Source: CAZJHD01 sp964545855
GTDB taxonomy: Bacteria > Planctomycetota > UBA1135 > JACQFD01
Length of the DNA stretch: 64,000 nt
Direction of reading: 5' to 3'
Assembly (NCBI GenBank): GCA_964545855.1
Contig: CAZJHD010000008.1
Span: 1 to 64,000 of the forward strand
Shown: piece by piece, positions 8,296 to 17,338 of the stretch
Position numbering within the stretch: the first letter of the stretch is position 1
Layout of the letters: every line of letters starts with the position of its first letter
The notes under the pieces: model-generated
What the model was told of the DNA's origin: nothing
Seen by the model: only the letters and a program-made list of their open reading frames with translations
Database searches by the model: none
Translations under genes and position numbers: made by a program

Positions 8296-9899
8296 GCCCG
8301 CTCCCGCCGACTCTCGCGGAGACGCGCATGCGATCCACGCCGAAGCTCAGCCTCGCTCACGTGCTCTCGAAATGGGCCTCGATCGGCGTCCTCCTCGGCG
8401 TCGCCGCGGCCTCCGCCTCCGCCGCGCCCGTCTTCCAGGACCGCATCTTCATCCGCGGCGGCCGGATCATTCCGGTCTCCGGGCCGGAGATCGCCGAGGG
8501 CGCGGTGCTGATCGAGAACGGGAAGATCGTCGCCGTCGGATCCGGGATCGAGATCCCCTACGACGCGCGCGTGATCGACGCGACGGGCAAGGTGGTCTTC
8601 CCCGGGATGATCGAGGCGCACTGGCCCCGCGGCGTCGACCGCAACGCCGTGAACGAGGGCTACCCGGTCACGCCCTTCGTCTCGATGCTCGACGCGGTGA
8701 ACGGCCTCCATCCGGACATCGAGGAGGCGCTGCGCGACGGCCTGACGACGCTCCACGTCGTCTTCGGCGAGCGCCAGCCGGTGACGGGCCGGAGCATCGT
8801 GATCCGACCCGTCGGCCGCACCGTCGAGAACATGGCGGTGGTGATCGACGCGGCCCTGCGCCTCAACTTCGTGCCGCGTCAGTTCGCGAGCCACGTCTCG
8901 CAGTTCGCCGAGATGCGGCGCGTCTTCGACGAGCTCCGCGACTACCTGGAGCGCCTCGAGGACAAGCGCACGGCCGACGAGGAGAAGAAGGAGGACGACA
9001 AGAAGAAGGCCGAGAAGGAGGCCAAGGACTCGAAGGACGCCAAGGACGCGAAGAAGCCGACGGAGCGGGAGAAGGCGGCCGCGGCGGCCACCGAGAAGCC
9101 CGTGCCGCCGAAGGAGGCGAAGGAGGAGGAGGAGATCGACCGGCGCAAGCGGACGCTCGTCGACCTCATCAAGGGGCGCGTGCCGGTGTTCGTCTCCGTG
9201 AACGCCGCCGAGGTGCCCTTCGCCATCGACTTCGCGCGCAAGAACGGATTCCTCGAGCAGACGACCTTCGTCGTCGGGAGCGACGCCTGGAAGATGGCCG
9301 ATGCGCTCGCGGCGACGGGCCGGCCCGTCGTGCTCGACGCCGACCTCGTCCATCGCGAGGCCGACCCGATCACCGGCAAGGAGATCGAGACGAACGTCCC
9401 CGAGGTCTTCGCGCGCAAGAAGGTGAAGATCGCGCTCCAGACGGGGCGCGGCTCCTACGTGCAGCGCTACCTCAATCTGCAGGCGGCCCTCGCCGTGCGC
9501 GCCGGTCTCGATCGTGAGACGGCCCTCAAGGCGATCACGCAGTGGCCCGCCGACGTGCTCGGCCTCGGCGATCGCCTCGGCTCCCTGGAGCCCGGCAAGG
9601 ACGGGAACGTCCTCGTCTTCTCGGGCGATCCCCTCTCGACGACGTCCTTCGTCGACACGGTCCTGATCGACGGGCAGGTCGTCTACGAGCGGTCGAAGGA
9701 CGCGCGCATGCAGCGGCTCCTGGCGAGCGCCGAGTCGGCCGCGCCGAAGAAGGCCGAGAAGGCCGCCGACGGCGAGGCGAAGGGCGACGGCGAGAAGGCG
9801 GGGGACAAGGACGGCGACGGCGGCGAGAAGAAGGCCGGCGGCGAGGCGGGCGACGAGAAGGGCGAGAAGAAGGACGAGAAGAAGGACGGCGAGCGGTGA
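8292..9899 (+). CDS. Secreted amidohydrolase-like protein 4 with Lys/Glu-rich segments
   Basis: A 535-residue protein. The hydrophobic export segment is at 30-50 from the coupled ATG; an ATG at 8328 would give a tidier signal peptide. Framework motifs are ENGKIVAVGSGIEIP and LGSLEPGKDGNVLVFSGDP. The metal site reads FPGMIEAHWPRG, so one His remains of the HxH pair, and the strand-5 and strand-8 ligands are not recognisable (VFVSVNAAE, LQTGRGSY). A strongly charged Lys/Glu/Asp segment (about 225-285) interrupts the barrel, and the last 60 residues are another Lys/Glu/Gly/Asp-rich tail. Such tails are unusual on exported enzymes and look like flexible linkers. The stop overlaps a GTG start (GTGA). 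Confidence 0.82.
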   Translation: MSPLPPTLAETRMRSTPKLSLAHVLSKWASIGVLLGVAAASASAAPVFQDRIFIRGGRIIPVSGPEIAEGAVLIENGKIVAVGSGIEIPYDARVIDATGKVVFPGMIEAHWPRGVDRNAVNEGYPVTPFVSMLDAVNGLHPDIEEALRDGLTTLHVVFGERQPVTGRSIVIRPVGRTVENMAVVIDAALRLNFVPRQFASHVSQFAEMRRVFDELRDYLERLEDKRTADEEKKEDDKKKAEKEAKDSKDAKDAKKPTEREKAAAAATEKPVPPKEAKEEEEIDRRKRTLVDLIKGRVPVFVSVNAAEVPFAIDFARKNGFLEQTTFVVGSDAWKMADALAATGRPVVLDADLVHREADPITGKEIETNVPEVFARKKVKIALQTGRGSYVQRYLNLQAALAVRAGLDRETALKAITQWPADVLGLGDRLGSLEPGKDGNVLVFSGDPLSTTSFVDTVLIDGQVVYERSKDARMQRLLASAESAAPKKAEKAADGEAKGDGEKAGDKDGDGGEKKAGGEAGDEKGEKKDEKKDGER

Positions 9900-12862
9900 G
9901 CACCACCTCTCGCATCCTGCGCACCGCCGCCTTCGCAGGGCTCGCGGCGATCGCCCTCGTTTCCCCGCGCGCCGACGCGGCCCGCTCCGCCGCTGGAGAC
10001 GCGCCCGCCCACAGCTTCGTCCTGCGCGCCGGGGTCCTCTATCCCGGCGACGGGCCGCCGCAGATCGACGCACTGGTGATCGTGCGCGACGGCCGCATCG
10101 AGTTCGTGAAGCCGGGCGACTCCGAGCTGCCGGCGGACCTGCCCGTCGTCGACCGCCGCGACGCGGTCGTGGCTCCCGGCTTCGTGCTCGCCGAGTCGGC
10201 GCTGTCGGACGCCTTCGACGAGCAGTCGAAGGGTTTCCAGTTCGGCACGATCGTCACGTTCCGGGCCGTCGACCCGCTGCGTCGCGCGATCGACGGATTC
10301 TCGTTCACGCAGCGCCTCGACTCGGTGCTGGCGACGGGCGTCACCACCGCATACCTCGCGCCCGGACGCGAGCGCGTCGTGAACGGCCGCGGCGCCGTGG
10401 TGAAGACGGCCGGTCGCTCCGCCGACACGCGGACGCTGCGCAACGTCTCCGACCTCTCGCTCTCCCTCGGGAACTCGCCGACGAATCCGCCGGGCCGGTT
10501 CACGCCTCCTCTGCCGCCCTCGGCGGAGAACCCGCTCGCGCCGGGCGTCCCCCAGATGCCGCGGAGCCGCGCGGGGGCCGCCTTCGCTCTCTGGCAGGCC
10601 CTCGACGCGGCGGCGGACTACGCCCGCGCCTGGCGCGGTGCCGCGCTCCCGAAGCAGCGTCCCGAGTTCGAGCCGGAGTGGCTCGCGCTGGCGGAGCTCG
10701 TCGCCTCGAAGACTCCCGTCCGCATCCGCACCGACGCGTCGCCCGACGTGGCGGCGGCCCTCGACTTCCTCCAGGAGTCGGGCCTCGCGGGCGCCCTCGT
10801 GGGAGGCGCCGAGGCGGAGGACCACGCGCGGCGCCTGCGCGACGCGAAGACGGGCGTGATCGTCGAGGTGCGGGCCGTCTCCGGCGGCGTTCCCGACGTC
10901 GATCCGGTGCGCGTCGAGCCGCCGCGCTCGACGGCGCGCACGGCCGCCGCGCTCGCGGAGGCGGGAGTGCCCGTCGCGCTGATCCCCGCCGGCGACGCCA
11001 TCGGAGACCTCGCCCTCGTGCTCTCCTCCGTCGTCGAGGCAGGCATGACGCGGGAGGCGGCGCTCCGGGCCGTCACCTCCGACGCCGCGAAGATGCTCGG
11101 CGTCGCCGATCGCGTCGGGAGCCTCGCCCCCGGCCGCCACGCCGACTTCGTCGTGCTGAACGGCCCGCCGGGCGACGCCACGACGGCCGTGCGCGAGACG
11201 TGGATCGAGGGCGAGCGCGTCTTCGACCGCGACGCCGCGCGCGCCTCGCGGCGCGAGTACCTCGAGACGACGAAGCGGATGAAGGTCGAGCCGAGCCGCG
11301 GCGGGAGCCTCGTCGTGCGCGCGGGGCTCGTGCTCCCCGTGTCGGGCGATCCGATCCGCAACGGCTCGGTCGCGATCCACGACGGCCGCATCGTCGGCGT
11401 CGGCCACGACGTGGCCGTGCCGCCGGGCGCGCGCGTGATCGACGCGGGCCCCGACGCCGTCGTGACGCCGGGCCTCCTCGATGCGCGGTCGTTCCTCGGG
11501 CTCGGGCCATCGAAGGGCGCCTTCTCGGGCACGGCGCGTCTCGAGCACCTGGCGGTGCCCGATCATCCGGACTTCGCGTGGGTCGCCTCCGGCGGCGTCA
11601 CGACGGTGCTGCTGCAGAGCCCGAACTACGCGGGGAGCGGCAGCCCCATCGCGGCGCTGAAGACCGGCGGCGCCTGGAGCGAGGCCGTCGTTCGCGAGAC
11701 CTGCGGCGTCGGCATCCCGGGCATGGGGAGCAACGCCGACGGCTACCGCGCGCTGCTGAAGCGTGGCCAGCAGTACAGCGAGAAGTGGGACAAGTACTTC
11801 GTCGACTCCGACGCCGAGAAGGCCGCCGCCAAGAAGGCGAAGGCCGACGGCAAGGTGGACGAGGCGGCGAAGAAGGACGACAAGGCGAAGACCGAGAAGC
11901 CCGGGAACGGCGACGAGGAGAGCGAGAAGCCCGTCGAGGACCCGATCACCGGCACCTGGGAGGGCCAGCTGAGCGGCGGGCCGCTGCCCGGGCCCCAGCC
12001 CTTCACGCTGCGGCTGCGGCTGCGCGGCACGTCGGTCTCCGGCTCCATCGAGTCACGCGTCGCCGGCCGCGACGAGCAGAGCTTCGAGGGCGGGAAGTTC
12101 GAGAACGGCACGCTCTCCATCACGATCACGCGGCCCGAGATCCCCTTCCCGCTCGTGATCGAGGGGAAGATCGACCGGCCCGACCACATGACGGGCTCGA
12201 TCGACGCGCGCGTGATCAAGCTCGAGTTCGAGGCGACGCGCACCGAGAAGGTGGCGCCGACGCTCACGGCGAAGCCGAAGGGGAAGAAGGGGCTCGAGAT
12301 GCCTCCCGTGGACGAGAACCTGGAGCCGTTCCGGCGCGTCTTCCACGGTGACGCGGCGATCGTGGTCGCGACCGATTCCTCCGAGGACATCGAGACGGCG
12401 ATCTCCGTGATCGTCGACGAGTTCAAGCTCCCCCTCGTGATCCTGCGCGGCAGTGGCGCCGCGAGCGTGGCGCAGAAGATGGCCGAGAAGAAGGTGGGGC
12501 TGCTGACGGGCCCCGACTTCCCGGCCCCGGAGCATCGTCTCGGCCTGCCGGTCCCGACGGTGCTCGCCAACGCGGGCGCGGCCGTCGCCATCGGCTCCTC
12601 GGCGGGCACCGGCGGGCGCGAGCTGCGCGCGATCGGCGTCTACGCCACGTCGGAAGGGATCGGCGGCGATCAGGTGCTGCGCGCCCTCACGCTCGATGCG
12701 GCGCGCATGTTCCAGATCGACGGGCGCGTCGGACACCTCGCCCCGGAGCGGGACGGGGATCTCGTCATCTGGTCGGGCCTGCCCTTCCGGGGCGGCACCC
12801 GCGTGAGGACCGTCGTCGTCGGCGGTTCCGTCGTCTACGACGCTTCGGAGGACTCTCGATGA
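9896..12862 (+). CDS. Two-domain amidohydrolase-like fusion with a beta-rich insertion
   Basis: A 988-residue exported protein with two consecutive amidohydrolase-like units. Domain A (about 35-450) runs from VRDGRIEFVKPG to VGSLAPGRHADFVVLNG. Domain B (about 475-988) runs from HDGRIVGVGHDVAVP to VGHLAPERDGDLVIWSG. Neither has HxH (APGFVLAESA; TPGLLDARSF), and the other ligands are also absent. Domain B contains a Lys-rich linker and then a roughly 110-residue strand-rich insertion beginning ITGTWEGQLSGG, which resembles a small beta barrel. The GTG start at 9896 overlaps the previous stop and the gene's own stop overlaps the next ATG. From memory, about 1000-residue double amidohydrolases next to a single-domain partner also exist in other phyla, so this gene and the next may be the oldest part of the array. 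Confidence 0.85.
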   Translation: MSTTSRILRTAAFAGLAAIALVSPRADAARSAAGDAPAHSFVLRAGVLYPGDGPPQIDALVIVRDGRIEFVKPGDSELPADLPVVDRRDAVVAPGFVLAESALSDAFDEQSKGFQFGTIVTFRAVDPLRRAIDGFSFTQRLDSVLATGVTTAYLAPGRERVVNGRGAVVKTAGRSADTRTLRNVSDLSLSLGNSPTNPPGRFTPPLPPSAENPLAPGVPQMPRSRAGAAFALWQALDAAADYARAWRGAALPKQRPEFEPEWLALAELVASKTPVRIRTDASPDVAAALDFLQESGLAGALVGGAEAEDHARRLRDAKTGVIVEVRAVSGGVPDVDPVRVEPPRSTARTAAALAEAGVPVALIPAGDAIGDLALVLSSVVEAGMTREAALRAVTSDAAKMLGVADRVGSLAPGRHADFVVLNGPPGDATTAVRETWIEGERVFDRDAARASRREYLETTKRMKVEPSRGGSLVVRAGLVLPVSGDPIRNGSVAIHDGRIVGVGHDVAVPPGARVIDAGPDAVVTPGLLDARSFLGLGPSKGAFSGTARLEHLAVPDHPDFAWVASGGVTTVLLQSPNYAGSGSPIAALKTGGAWSEAVVRETCGVGIPGMGSNADGYRALLKRGQQYSEKWDKYFVDSDAEKAAAKKAKADGKVDEAAKKDDKAKTEKPGNGDEESEKPVEDPITGTWEGQLSGGPLPGPQPFTLRLRLRGTSVSGSIESRVAGRDEQSFEGGKFENGTLSITITRPEIPFPLVIEGKIDRPDHMTGSIDARVIKLEFEATRTEKVAPTLTAKPKGKKGLEMPPVDENLEPFRRVFHGDAAIVVATDSSEDIETAISVIVDEFKLPLVILRGSGAASVAQKMAEKKVGLLTGPDFPAPEHRLGLPVPTVLANAGAAVAIGSSAGTGGRELRAIGVYATSEGIGGDQVLRALTLDAARMFQIDGRVGHLAPERDGDLVIWSGLPFRGGTRVRTVVVGGSVVYDASEDSR

Positions 12863-14142
12863 GCTGCACGACCCTCGGCCTCCTGTGTGCTCTCGTCCTG
12901 CCCGCCGCGGCGCCCCAGGACGCGGCCGGGCCGAATCCGAGCGCGAAGGCGGCCGCCACGGAGGACCGCGCCGTCGCGATCCGCGGCGGGAAGGTGGTCT
13001 GGAACGCCGAGGCGGACCAGCCGATCCACCACCCGGGCACCGTCGTGATGCGCGGCGGGAAGATCGTCGCCGTCGGACCCGTCGCGACGACCACGATCCC
13101 CGAGGGGGCGACGATCGTCGACGCGACCGATCAGTGGGTCGTGCCGGGGATCCTCGAGCTCCACAACCACACGGGAGCGGGGAGCCACGGGGGAGACCTC
13201 CACGACTACGTCTACCTGACGAACCCCGACCTCCGGACGCTCGACGCCGTGCAGCCCGAGTGCGAGGAGATGAAGGACGCGCTCGCCGCGGGCGTCACGG
13301 GAGTGCTCACGATCCCCGGCTCCGGCAACAACATGTCGGGCTTCGGCACCTTCATGAAGACCGGCGGCCTCCCCTTCGAGGAGGCGATCATCCGGTTCCC
13401 GGGGTCGCTGAAGATCGCGCAGGCCGGCAATCCCGAGGGCTACATGGCGGGCGTCGCCCAGGCGCTGATGAACTGGAGCACGCGCGACCAGATGACGCGG
13501 GGGCGCGACTACACCGCGCGCATGAAGGGGCTCGGTCCGGAGGAGCGCCGGAAGTCGCCCCACTTCAATCCGCAGCTCGAGCTGATGATCCCGCTCTTCG
13601 AGCGCGAGGTGCCCATCTCGGTGCACACGCAGCAGAACCAGGTGGAGGCCTCCACCATCCGGATCCTCAACCGGAGCCTGAAGCTCGATGCCTTCGTCGA
13701 CCACGGCACCTTCGACGGCTACGAGAACTCGCCGGAGGTCCTCGAGTTCGGCGTGATGGGGGCGCTCGGCCCTCGCGGCATCTATCGCGACCCCGCCGAG
13801 AACCGGATCCGCGGGATCATGGCCGAGTACTGGGATCGCGGCGTGCGGAGCATGGGCACGAACACCGACTCGCCGGTCGTGCCGCAACAGGAGCTGCCCT
13901 ACCAGGCCACCATGGGCGTCCGCTACGGCTACCCCGACACGCGGAACGCCCTGCGCGGCCTCACGATCCTCGCGGCGCGGATCATGAAGGTGGAGGAGCG
14001 GCTCGGGTCGCTCGAGCCCGGGAAGGACGCCGACGTCGTGATCTGGACGGGCGATCCCATCGATCCTCGGAGCCGCGTGCTCCGCGCCTACGTGAACGGC
14101 CGGCTTCGCTACGACGAGGCGGCCGAGGGAATGCGACATTGA
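12859..14142 (+). CDS. Amidohydrolase with intact metal site
   Basis: A 427-residue secreted protein (signal segment 4-19). It is the only member of the run with a complete ligand set. H102 and H104 form the HxH of ILELHNHTG; K184 lies in SLKIAQAGNP; H256 lies in PISVHTQQNQ; H282 lies in FVDHGTFDG; D337 lies in GTNTDSPVV. These match the strand 1, 4, 5, 6 and 8 positions of metal-dependent amidohydrolases of the imidazolonepropionase/prolidase-like group. The C-terminus reads LGSLEPGKDADVVIWTGDP. Such enzymes hydrolyse C-N bonds in cyclic amides, N-acyl amino acids or dipeptides; the substrate here is unknown. It overlaps the upstream fusion gene by four bases and the next gene by one (TGATG). 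Likely catalytic subunit of whatever the operon builds. Confidence 0.9.
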   Translation: MSCTTLGLLCALVLPAAAPQDAAGPNPSAKAAATEDRAVAIRGGKVVWNAEADQPIHHPGTVVMRGGKIVAVGPVATTTIPEGATIVDATDQWVVPGILELHNHTGAGSHGGDLHDYVYLTNPDLRTLDAVQPECEEMKDALAAGVTGVLTIPGSGNNMSGFGTFMKTGGLPFEEAIIRFPGSLKIAQAGNPEGYMAGVAQALMNWSTRDQMTRGRDYTARMKGLGPEERRKSPHFNPQLELMIPLFEREVPISVHTQQNQVEASTIRILNRSLKLDAFVDHGTFDGYENSPEVLEFGVMGALGPRGIYRDPAENRIRGIMAEYWDRGVRSMGTNTDSPVVPQQELPYQATMGVRYGYPDTRNALRGLTILAARIMKVEERLGSLEPGKDADVVIWTGDPIDPRSRVLRAYVNGRLRYDEAAEGMRH

Positions 14143-15674
14143 TGCGCGCGTACGACCGGGCACCCGCCCATCGATCGGCCCTCGCCGTCCTCGCGCTCCT
14201 CGGGCTCGCGGCCCTCGGTCCCGCGACGCGGGGAGCGGCGGCCTCGACGCTCCAGGACCCGAAGCCGGCCGCTCCCGAGGCGAAGCCCGCGGCGGCTCCC
14301 GCTCCGAAGATCCCGTGGCGGCCGATCCCGTCGCCGGTCCCGGACGACGAGGAAGCGGACGCCGTCGCGATCGTCGTGAAGCGCGCCTACACGGTGTCGG
14401 GCGATCCCATCGACGGCGCGACGATCCTCGTCCGCGGCGGCAAGATCGCGGCCATCGGCAAGATCGTCGACGTGCCGAAGGGGACGCGCCGTCTCCACTG
14501 GCCCGAGCTCGTGGCGATGCCCGGGCTCGTCGTCGCGCAGTCGCGGGCGGGCATCACGTCGCGCGCATCGACCCAGGGAGCGGCGACGAAGGGGCGCGAC
14601 CTGGTCGACCCGGACGCGCCGATCTTCCGCGAGGCGCTCGCGGCGGGGATCACCGCCATGGCCGTGGGTCCCGCGGGGAACGGCTTCGTCGGTCAGGCGA
14701 GCGTGCTGCGGACGCGTGGCGAGTCGCTCGACGACCGCGTCCTCGCCGACGCGGCCTACGTCCTCTGCTCCTTCCCGCAAGCCAACACGAACACGAAGGA
14801 CGCCGTCCGCAAGACGCTCGAGAAGGCGAAGCAGGACCTCGAGAAGTTCGAGAAGGCGAAGGAGGAGTACGAGAAGGCGAAGAAGGCCGCCGAAGCCGCG
14901 CCGAAGACCGAGAAGAAGGACCCGGCGCCGGATCCCAAGCCCGCTCCGACGCCGGCGCCGGATCCGAAGCCGGCTCCCAAGCCGGAGCCCGACCCGAAGC
15001 CCGAGCCCAAGCCGGAGCCGCCGAAGCCCGAGGCCAAGCCCGGATCGGCACCGGCGGCGAAGCCGCCCGTGGAGCCCAAGCTCGACCCGAAGATCGAGCC
15101 GATCATCCAGATCCTGAAGGCGGAGAAGAAGTGCGTCGTCGACTTCGACGGCGGCCGGCGCCGCGGTGGATTCGGCGGTCCCTCTCCGGCCGCCGAGCTG
15201 CTGCACTTCCAGGACGCGGTGAAGGGGTTCGTGATGGACCGGATCTTCTCCGGCGGCCCGAACCTCGCCCTCGTGGCGGACCGCATCGCCGAGGAGAAGT
15301 CGATGGCGCTCCTTCCTTCCGACGAGCTGGACGTCGAGCCCTACACGCGCAATCGCCGGTCGGCGGTCCTCGAGCTGCGGAAGGCGGGCATCACCGTCTC
15401 GCTGCTCCCGCCGGACGGGGACGGCCGCGAGTCGTTCCAGGGGTGGCTCCTGAAGCTCGGGCTCCTCGTGCGCGACGGACTGCCCGAGGCCGACGCCCTG
15501 CGCGCCGTGACGCTCGGTCCCGCCGAGATGCTCGGCGTCGCCGACCGCATCGGCTCCCTGCAGACCGGGCGCGATGCCGACATCCTCTTCTTCGCCGGGC
15601 ATCCGTTCGACGCTTCGTCGAAGCTCGTCCACGTGATGGTCGAGGGCGAGATCGTTCCGGAGGAAGAGCTGTGA
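14142..15674 (+). CDS. Amidohydrolase-like protein 7 with coiled coil and Pro-rich spacer
   Basis: A 510-residue exported protein. Motifs are GGKIAAIGKIVDVP and IGSLQTGRDADILFFAGHPF. The metal site is lost (AMPGLVVAQSRAG), as are the strand-5 (CVVDFDGGR) and strand-8 (LLPPDGDG) ligands. A heptad-like charged helix (about 220-255, repeated EKAK/KFEKAK) leads into a Pro-Lys/Pro-Glu spacer (about 256-315) of the kind that spans the periplasm in TonB-like proteins. The start is the ATG at 14142, sharing one base with the preceding stop; a frame open far upstream is an overlap with the previous gene and was not used. The stop overlaps a GTG start. Confidence 0.83.
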   Translation: MRAYDRAPAHRSALAVLALLGLAALGPATRGAAASTLQDPKPAAPEAKPAAAPAPKIPWRPIPSPVPDDEEADAVAIVVKRAYTVSGDPIDGATILVRGGKIAAIGKIVDVPKGTRRLHWPELVAMPGLVVAQSRAGITSRASTQGAATKGRDLVDPDAPIFREALAAGITAMAVGPAGNGFVGQASVLRTRGESLDDRVLADAAYVLCSFPQANTNTKDAVRKTLEKAKQDLEKFEKAKEEYEKAKKAAEAAPKTEKKDPAPDPKPAPTPAPDPKPAPKPEPDPKPEPKPEPPKPEAKPGSAPAAKPPVEPKLDPKIEPIIQILKAEKKCVVDFDGGRRRGGFGGPSPAAELLHFQDAVKGFVMDRIFSGGPNLALVADRIAEEKSMALLPSDELDVEPYTRNRRSAVLELRKAGITVSLLPPDGDGRESFQGWLLKLGLLVRDGLPEADALRAVTLGPAEMLGVADRIGSLQTGRDADILFFAGHPFDASSKLVHVMVEGEIVPEEEL

Positions 15675-17185
15675 CCGATCGATCGCTCGTGATCCGCCGG
15701 CTCCCGTTGCTGCGCATCCTCGGCGCGCTCCTCGTCTCGCTGGCGTTCGCCGGATTCGCGGCCGCGCAGGAGTCGAAGCCCGAATCGAAGCCCGCCGCCG
15801 AGACCAAGGCCGAAGCGAAGAAGCCCGAGGAGGAGGAGGCGCCGCCCAAGGAGGAGAAGTTCCTCGCGATCGTGGGCGGAGACGTCGAGACGGTCTCCAT
15901 GGGCCGGCTCAAGGGCGCCACGGTGCTCATCAAGGGCACGAAGATCTGGAAGGTCGGCCGCAACGTCGCGATCCCCGAGAGCGCATCGCGCATCGACGCG
16001 AGCGGGCTCCGCGTCTATCCCGGACTCGTCGCCGCCCGCGCGAACGGCATCGGCGTCTCGGGATTCGGCGGCGGCGGCGGGAAGGACGGCGATCGCTACG
16101 ACCCCTTCGGCCTGAACGTGCAGCTCGCCATCGCCGGCGGGCTCACGACGGTCTGCCAGGGCGACACGGTGATCAAGGTCCTCACCAGCTCGATCGACGA
16201 CCTCGTGCTGCGCGAGCCAGCGTTGCTGCGCCTCCAGTACACGAGCGTCCAGCAGCGCTACGACCTCCGGGAGAAGCTCGAGCGCGCCCGCCAGTACATC
16301 TTCGAGCTCCGCGAGTACGAGGCGCAGAGAGGCTCGTCGCCGCAGGGCGCACCGGCGGCATCGGCCCGTCCCGAGGGCGCCGGAGGGCGCGGCGGAGAGG
16401 CTCCGGCGGAGGATCCGAAGGCTCCGAAGGCGCCGAGTCGCTCCGGCGTCGACATGAACCTCGTGAAGCTCCTGCAGCGGGAAGTGCCCGCGCGCTTCGA
16501 GGTGGACGACGCGTCGGAGATGCTCCCGATCCTGGAGCTCCTGGACGAGTTCCGCTTCGACTGCACCTTCAGCGGCGCTCTCGAAGCGTGGACGATCGCC
16601 GGCGAGCTGAGCCGCCGCGGCGTGAGCTGCATTCTCTCGCCGCGTCGACGGCAGGCTTCGGACGAGCGCGCCGATCGAACGACGGGGTCCTCGGCCCAGG
16701 CGGCCGCCATCCTCCGGCGCGCGGGGATCGAGCTCGCGCTCTATCCGCCTCCGGGATTCGACGGCGGCGACACCGTCGGCGTCGGCGGCATCGCGGGACG
16801 CGATCTCCAGACGCTGCCGATGGACGCGGCCTGGGCGATCCGCGGCGGCCTCGACGAGCAGTCGGCCCTCGAGTCGATCACTCTCGGAGCGGCCCGCATC
16901 CTCGGCGTCGACCATCGCATCGGGTCCATCGAGCCGGGCAAGGACGCCGACCTGATCCTCACCGATGGGCCGATCTTCGACTTCCGCACCTTCGTGCAGA
17001 TGTCGATCGTGAACGGCGAGGTGCAGTACGAGAAGGCGAAGTCGAGCCTCTTCCGGTTCATCCGGCCGCTCGCGAAGCCGCCGGGCGAGGTCCCGGCGTT
17101 CCCGGAGAAGCCGGCGGAGCCTGCCAGCCCGACCGGGGAGGGGCCGGCCACGACGCCGGCGGGCGGAAACGGCTCGTCCCGCTGA
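15671..17185 (+). CDS. Amidohydrolase-like protein 8 (degenerate active site)
   Basis: A 504-residue exported protein and last of the run. A hydrophobic signal (15-35) is followed by a Lys/Glu linker. Framework motifs are KGTKIWKVGRNVAIP and IGSIEPGKDADLILTDGPI. The HxH region is VYPGLVAARANG, without ligands, and the strand-5 position is RFEVDDASE. A helix with the family's ARQY signature (LERARQYIFELREYE) lies near 200-215, next to a Gly/Ala/Pro-rich disordered stretch. After the amidohydrolase end there is an extra 40-residue Pro/Ala tail. The GTG at 15671 overlaps the previous stop. Fourteen bases after the stop the outer edge of the hairpin repeat begins, which may end the operon. Confidence 0.83.
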   Translation: MTDRSLVIRRLPLLRILGALLVSLAFAGFAAAQESKPESKPAAETKAEAKKPEEEEAPPKEEKFLAIVGGDVETVSMGRLKGATVLIKGTKIWKVGRNVAIPESASRIDASGLRVYPGLVAARANGIGVSGFGGGGGKDGDRYDPFGLNVQLAIAGGLTTVCQGDTVIKVLTSSIDDLVLREPALLRLQYTSVQQRYDLREKLERARQYIFELREYEAQRGSSPQGAPAASARPEGAGGRGGEAPAEDPKAPKAPSRSGVDMNLVKLLQREVPARFEVDDASEMLPILELLDEFRFDCTFSGALEAWTIAGELSRRGVSCILSPRRRQASDERADRTTGSSAQAAAILRRAGIELALYPPPGFDGGDTVGVGGIAGRDLQTLPMDAAWAIRGGLDEQSALESITLGAARILGVDHRIGSIEPGKDADLILTDGPIFDFRTFVQMSIVNGEVQYEKAKSSLFRFIRPLAKPPGEVPAFPEKPAEPASPTGEGPATTPAGGNGSSR

Positions 17186-17199
17186 GTCGTCCGGGCAAC

Positions 17200-17338
17200 C
17201 GTCCTGGGAANNNNNNNNNNNNNNNNNNNNNNNNNNNNNNNNNNNNNNNNNNNNNNNNNNNNNNNNNNNNNNNNNNNNNNNNNNNNNNNNNNNNNNNNNN
17301 NNNNNNNNNNAAAGGGGTCTGACCCCACGCCCGGGACG
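17200..17338. repeat. Second copy of the GGGGTCAGACC hairpin, interior missing in the assembly
   Basis: The left edge (CGTCCTGGGAA, 17200-17210) is nearly the reverse complement of the outer flank of the copy at 1-84 (TTCCCGGGACG). The right edge (AAAGGGGTCTGACCCC, then CCCGGGACG ending at 17338) is its right arm. The 100-N run lies exactly between them, so the missing bases are most likely the hairpin itself. Confidence 0.7.
17211..17310. other. 100-N assembly gap
   Basis: A run of exactly 100 N, the usual placeholder for a gap of unknown size. It removes the start codon of the downstream gene and the centre of a hairpin repeat. Confidence 0.99.
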
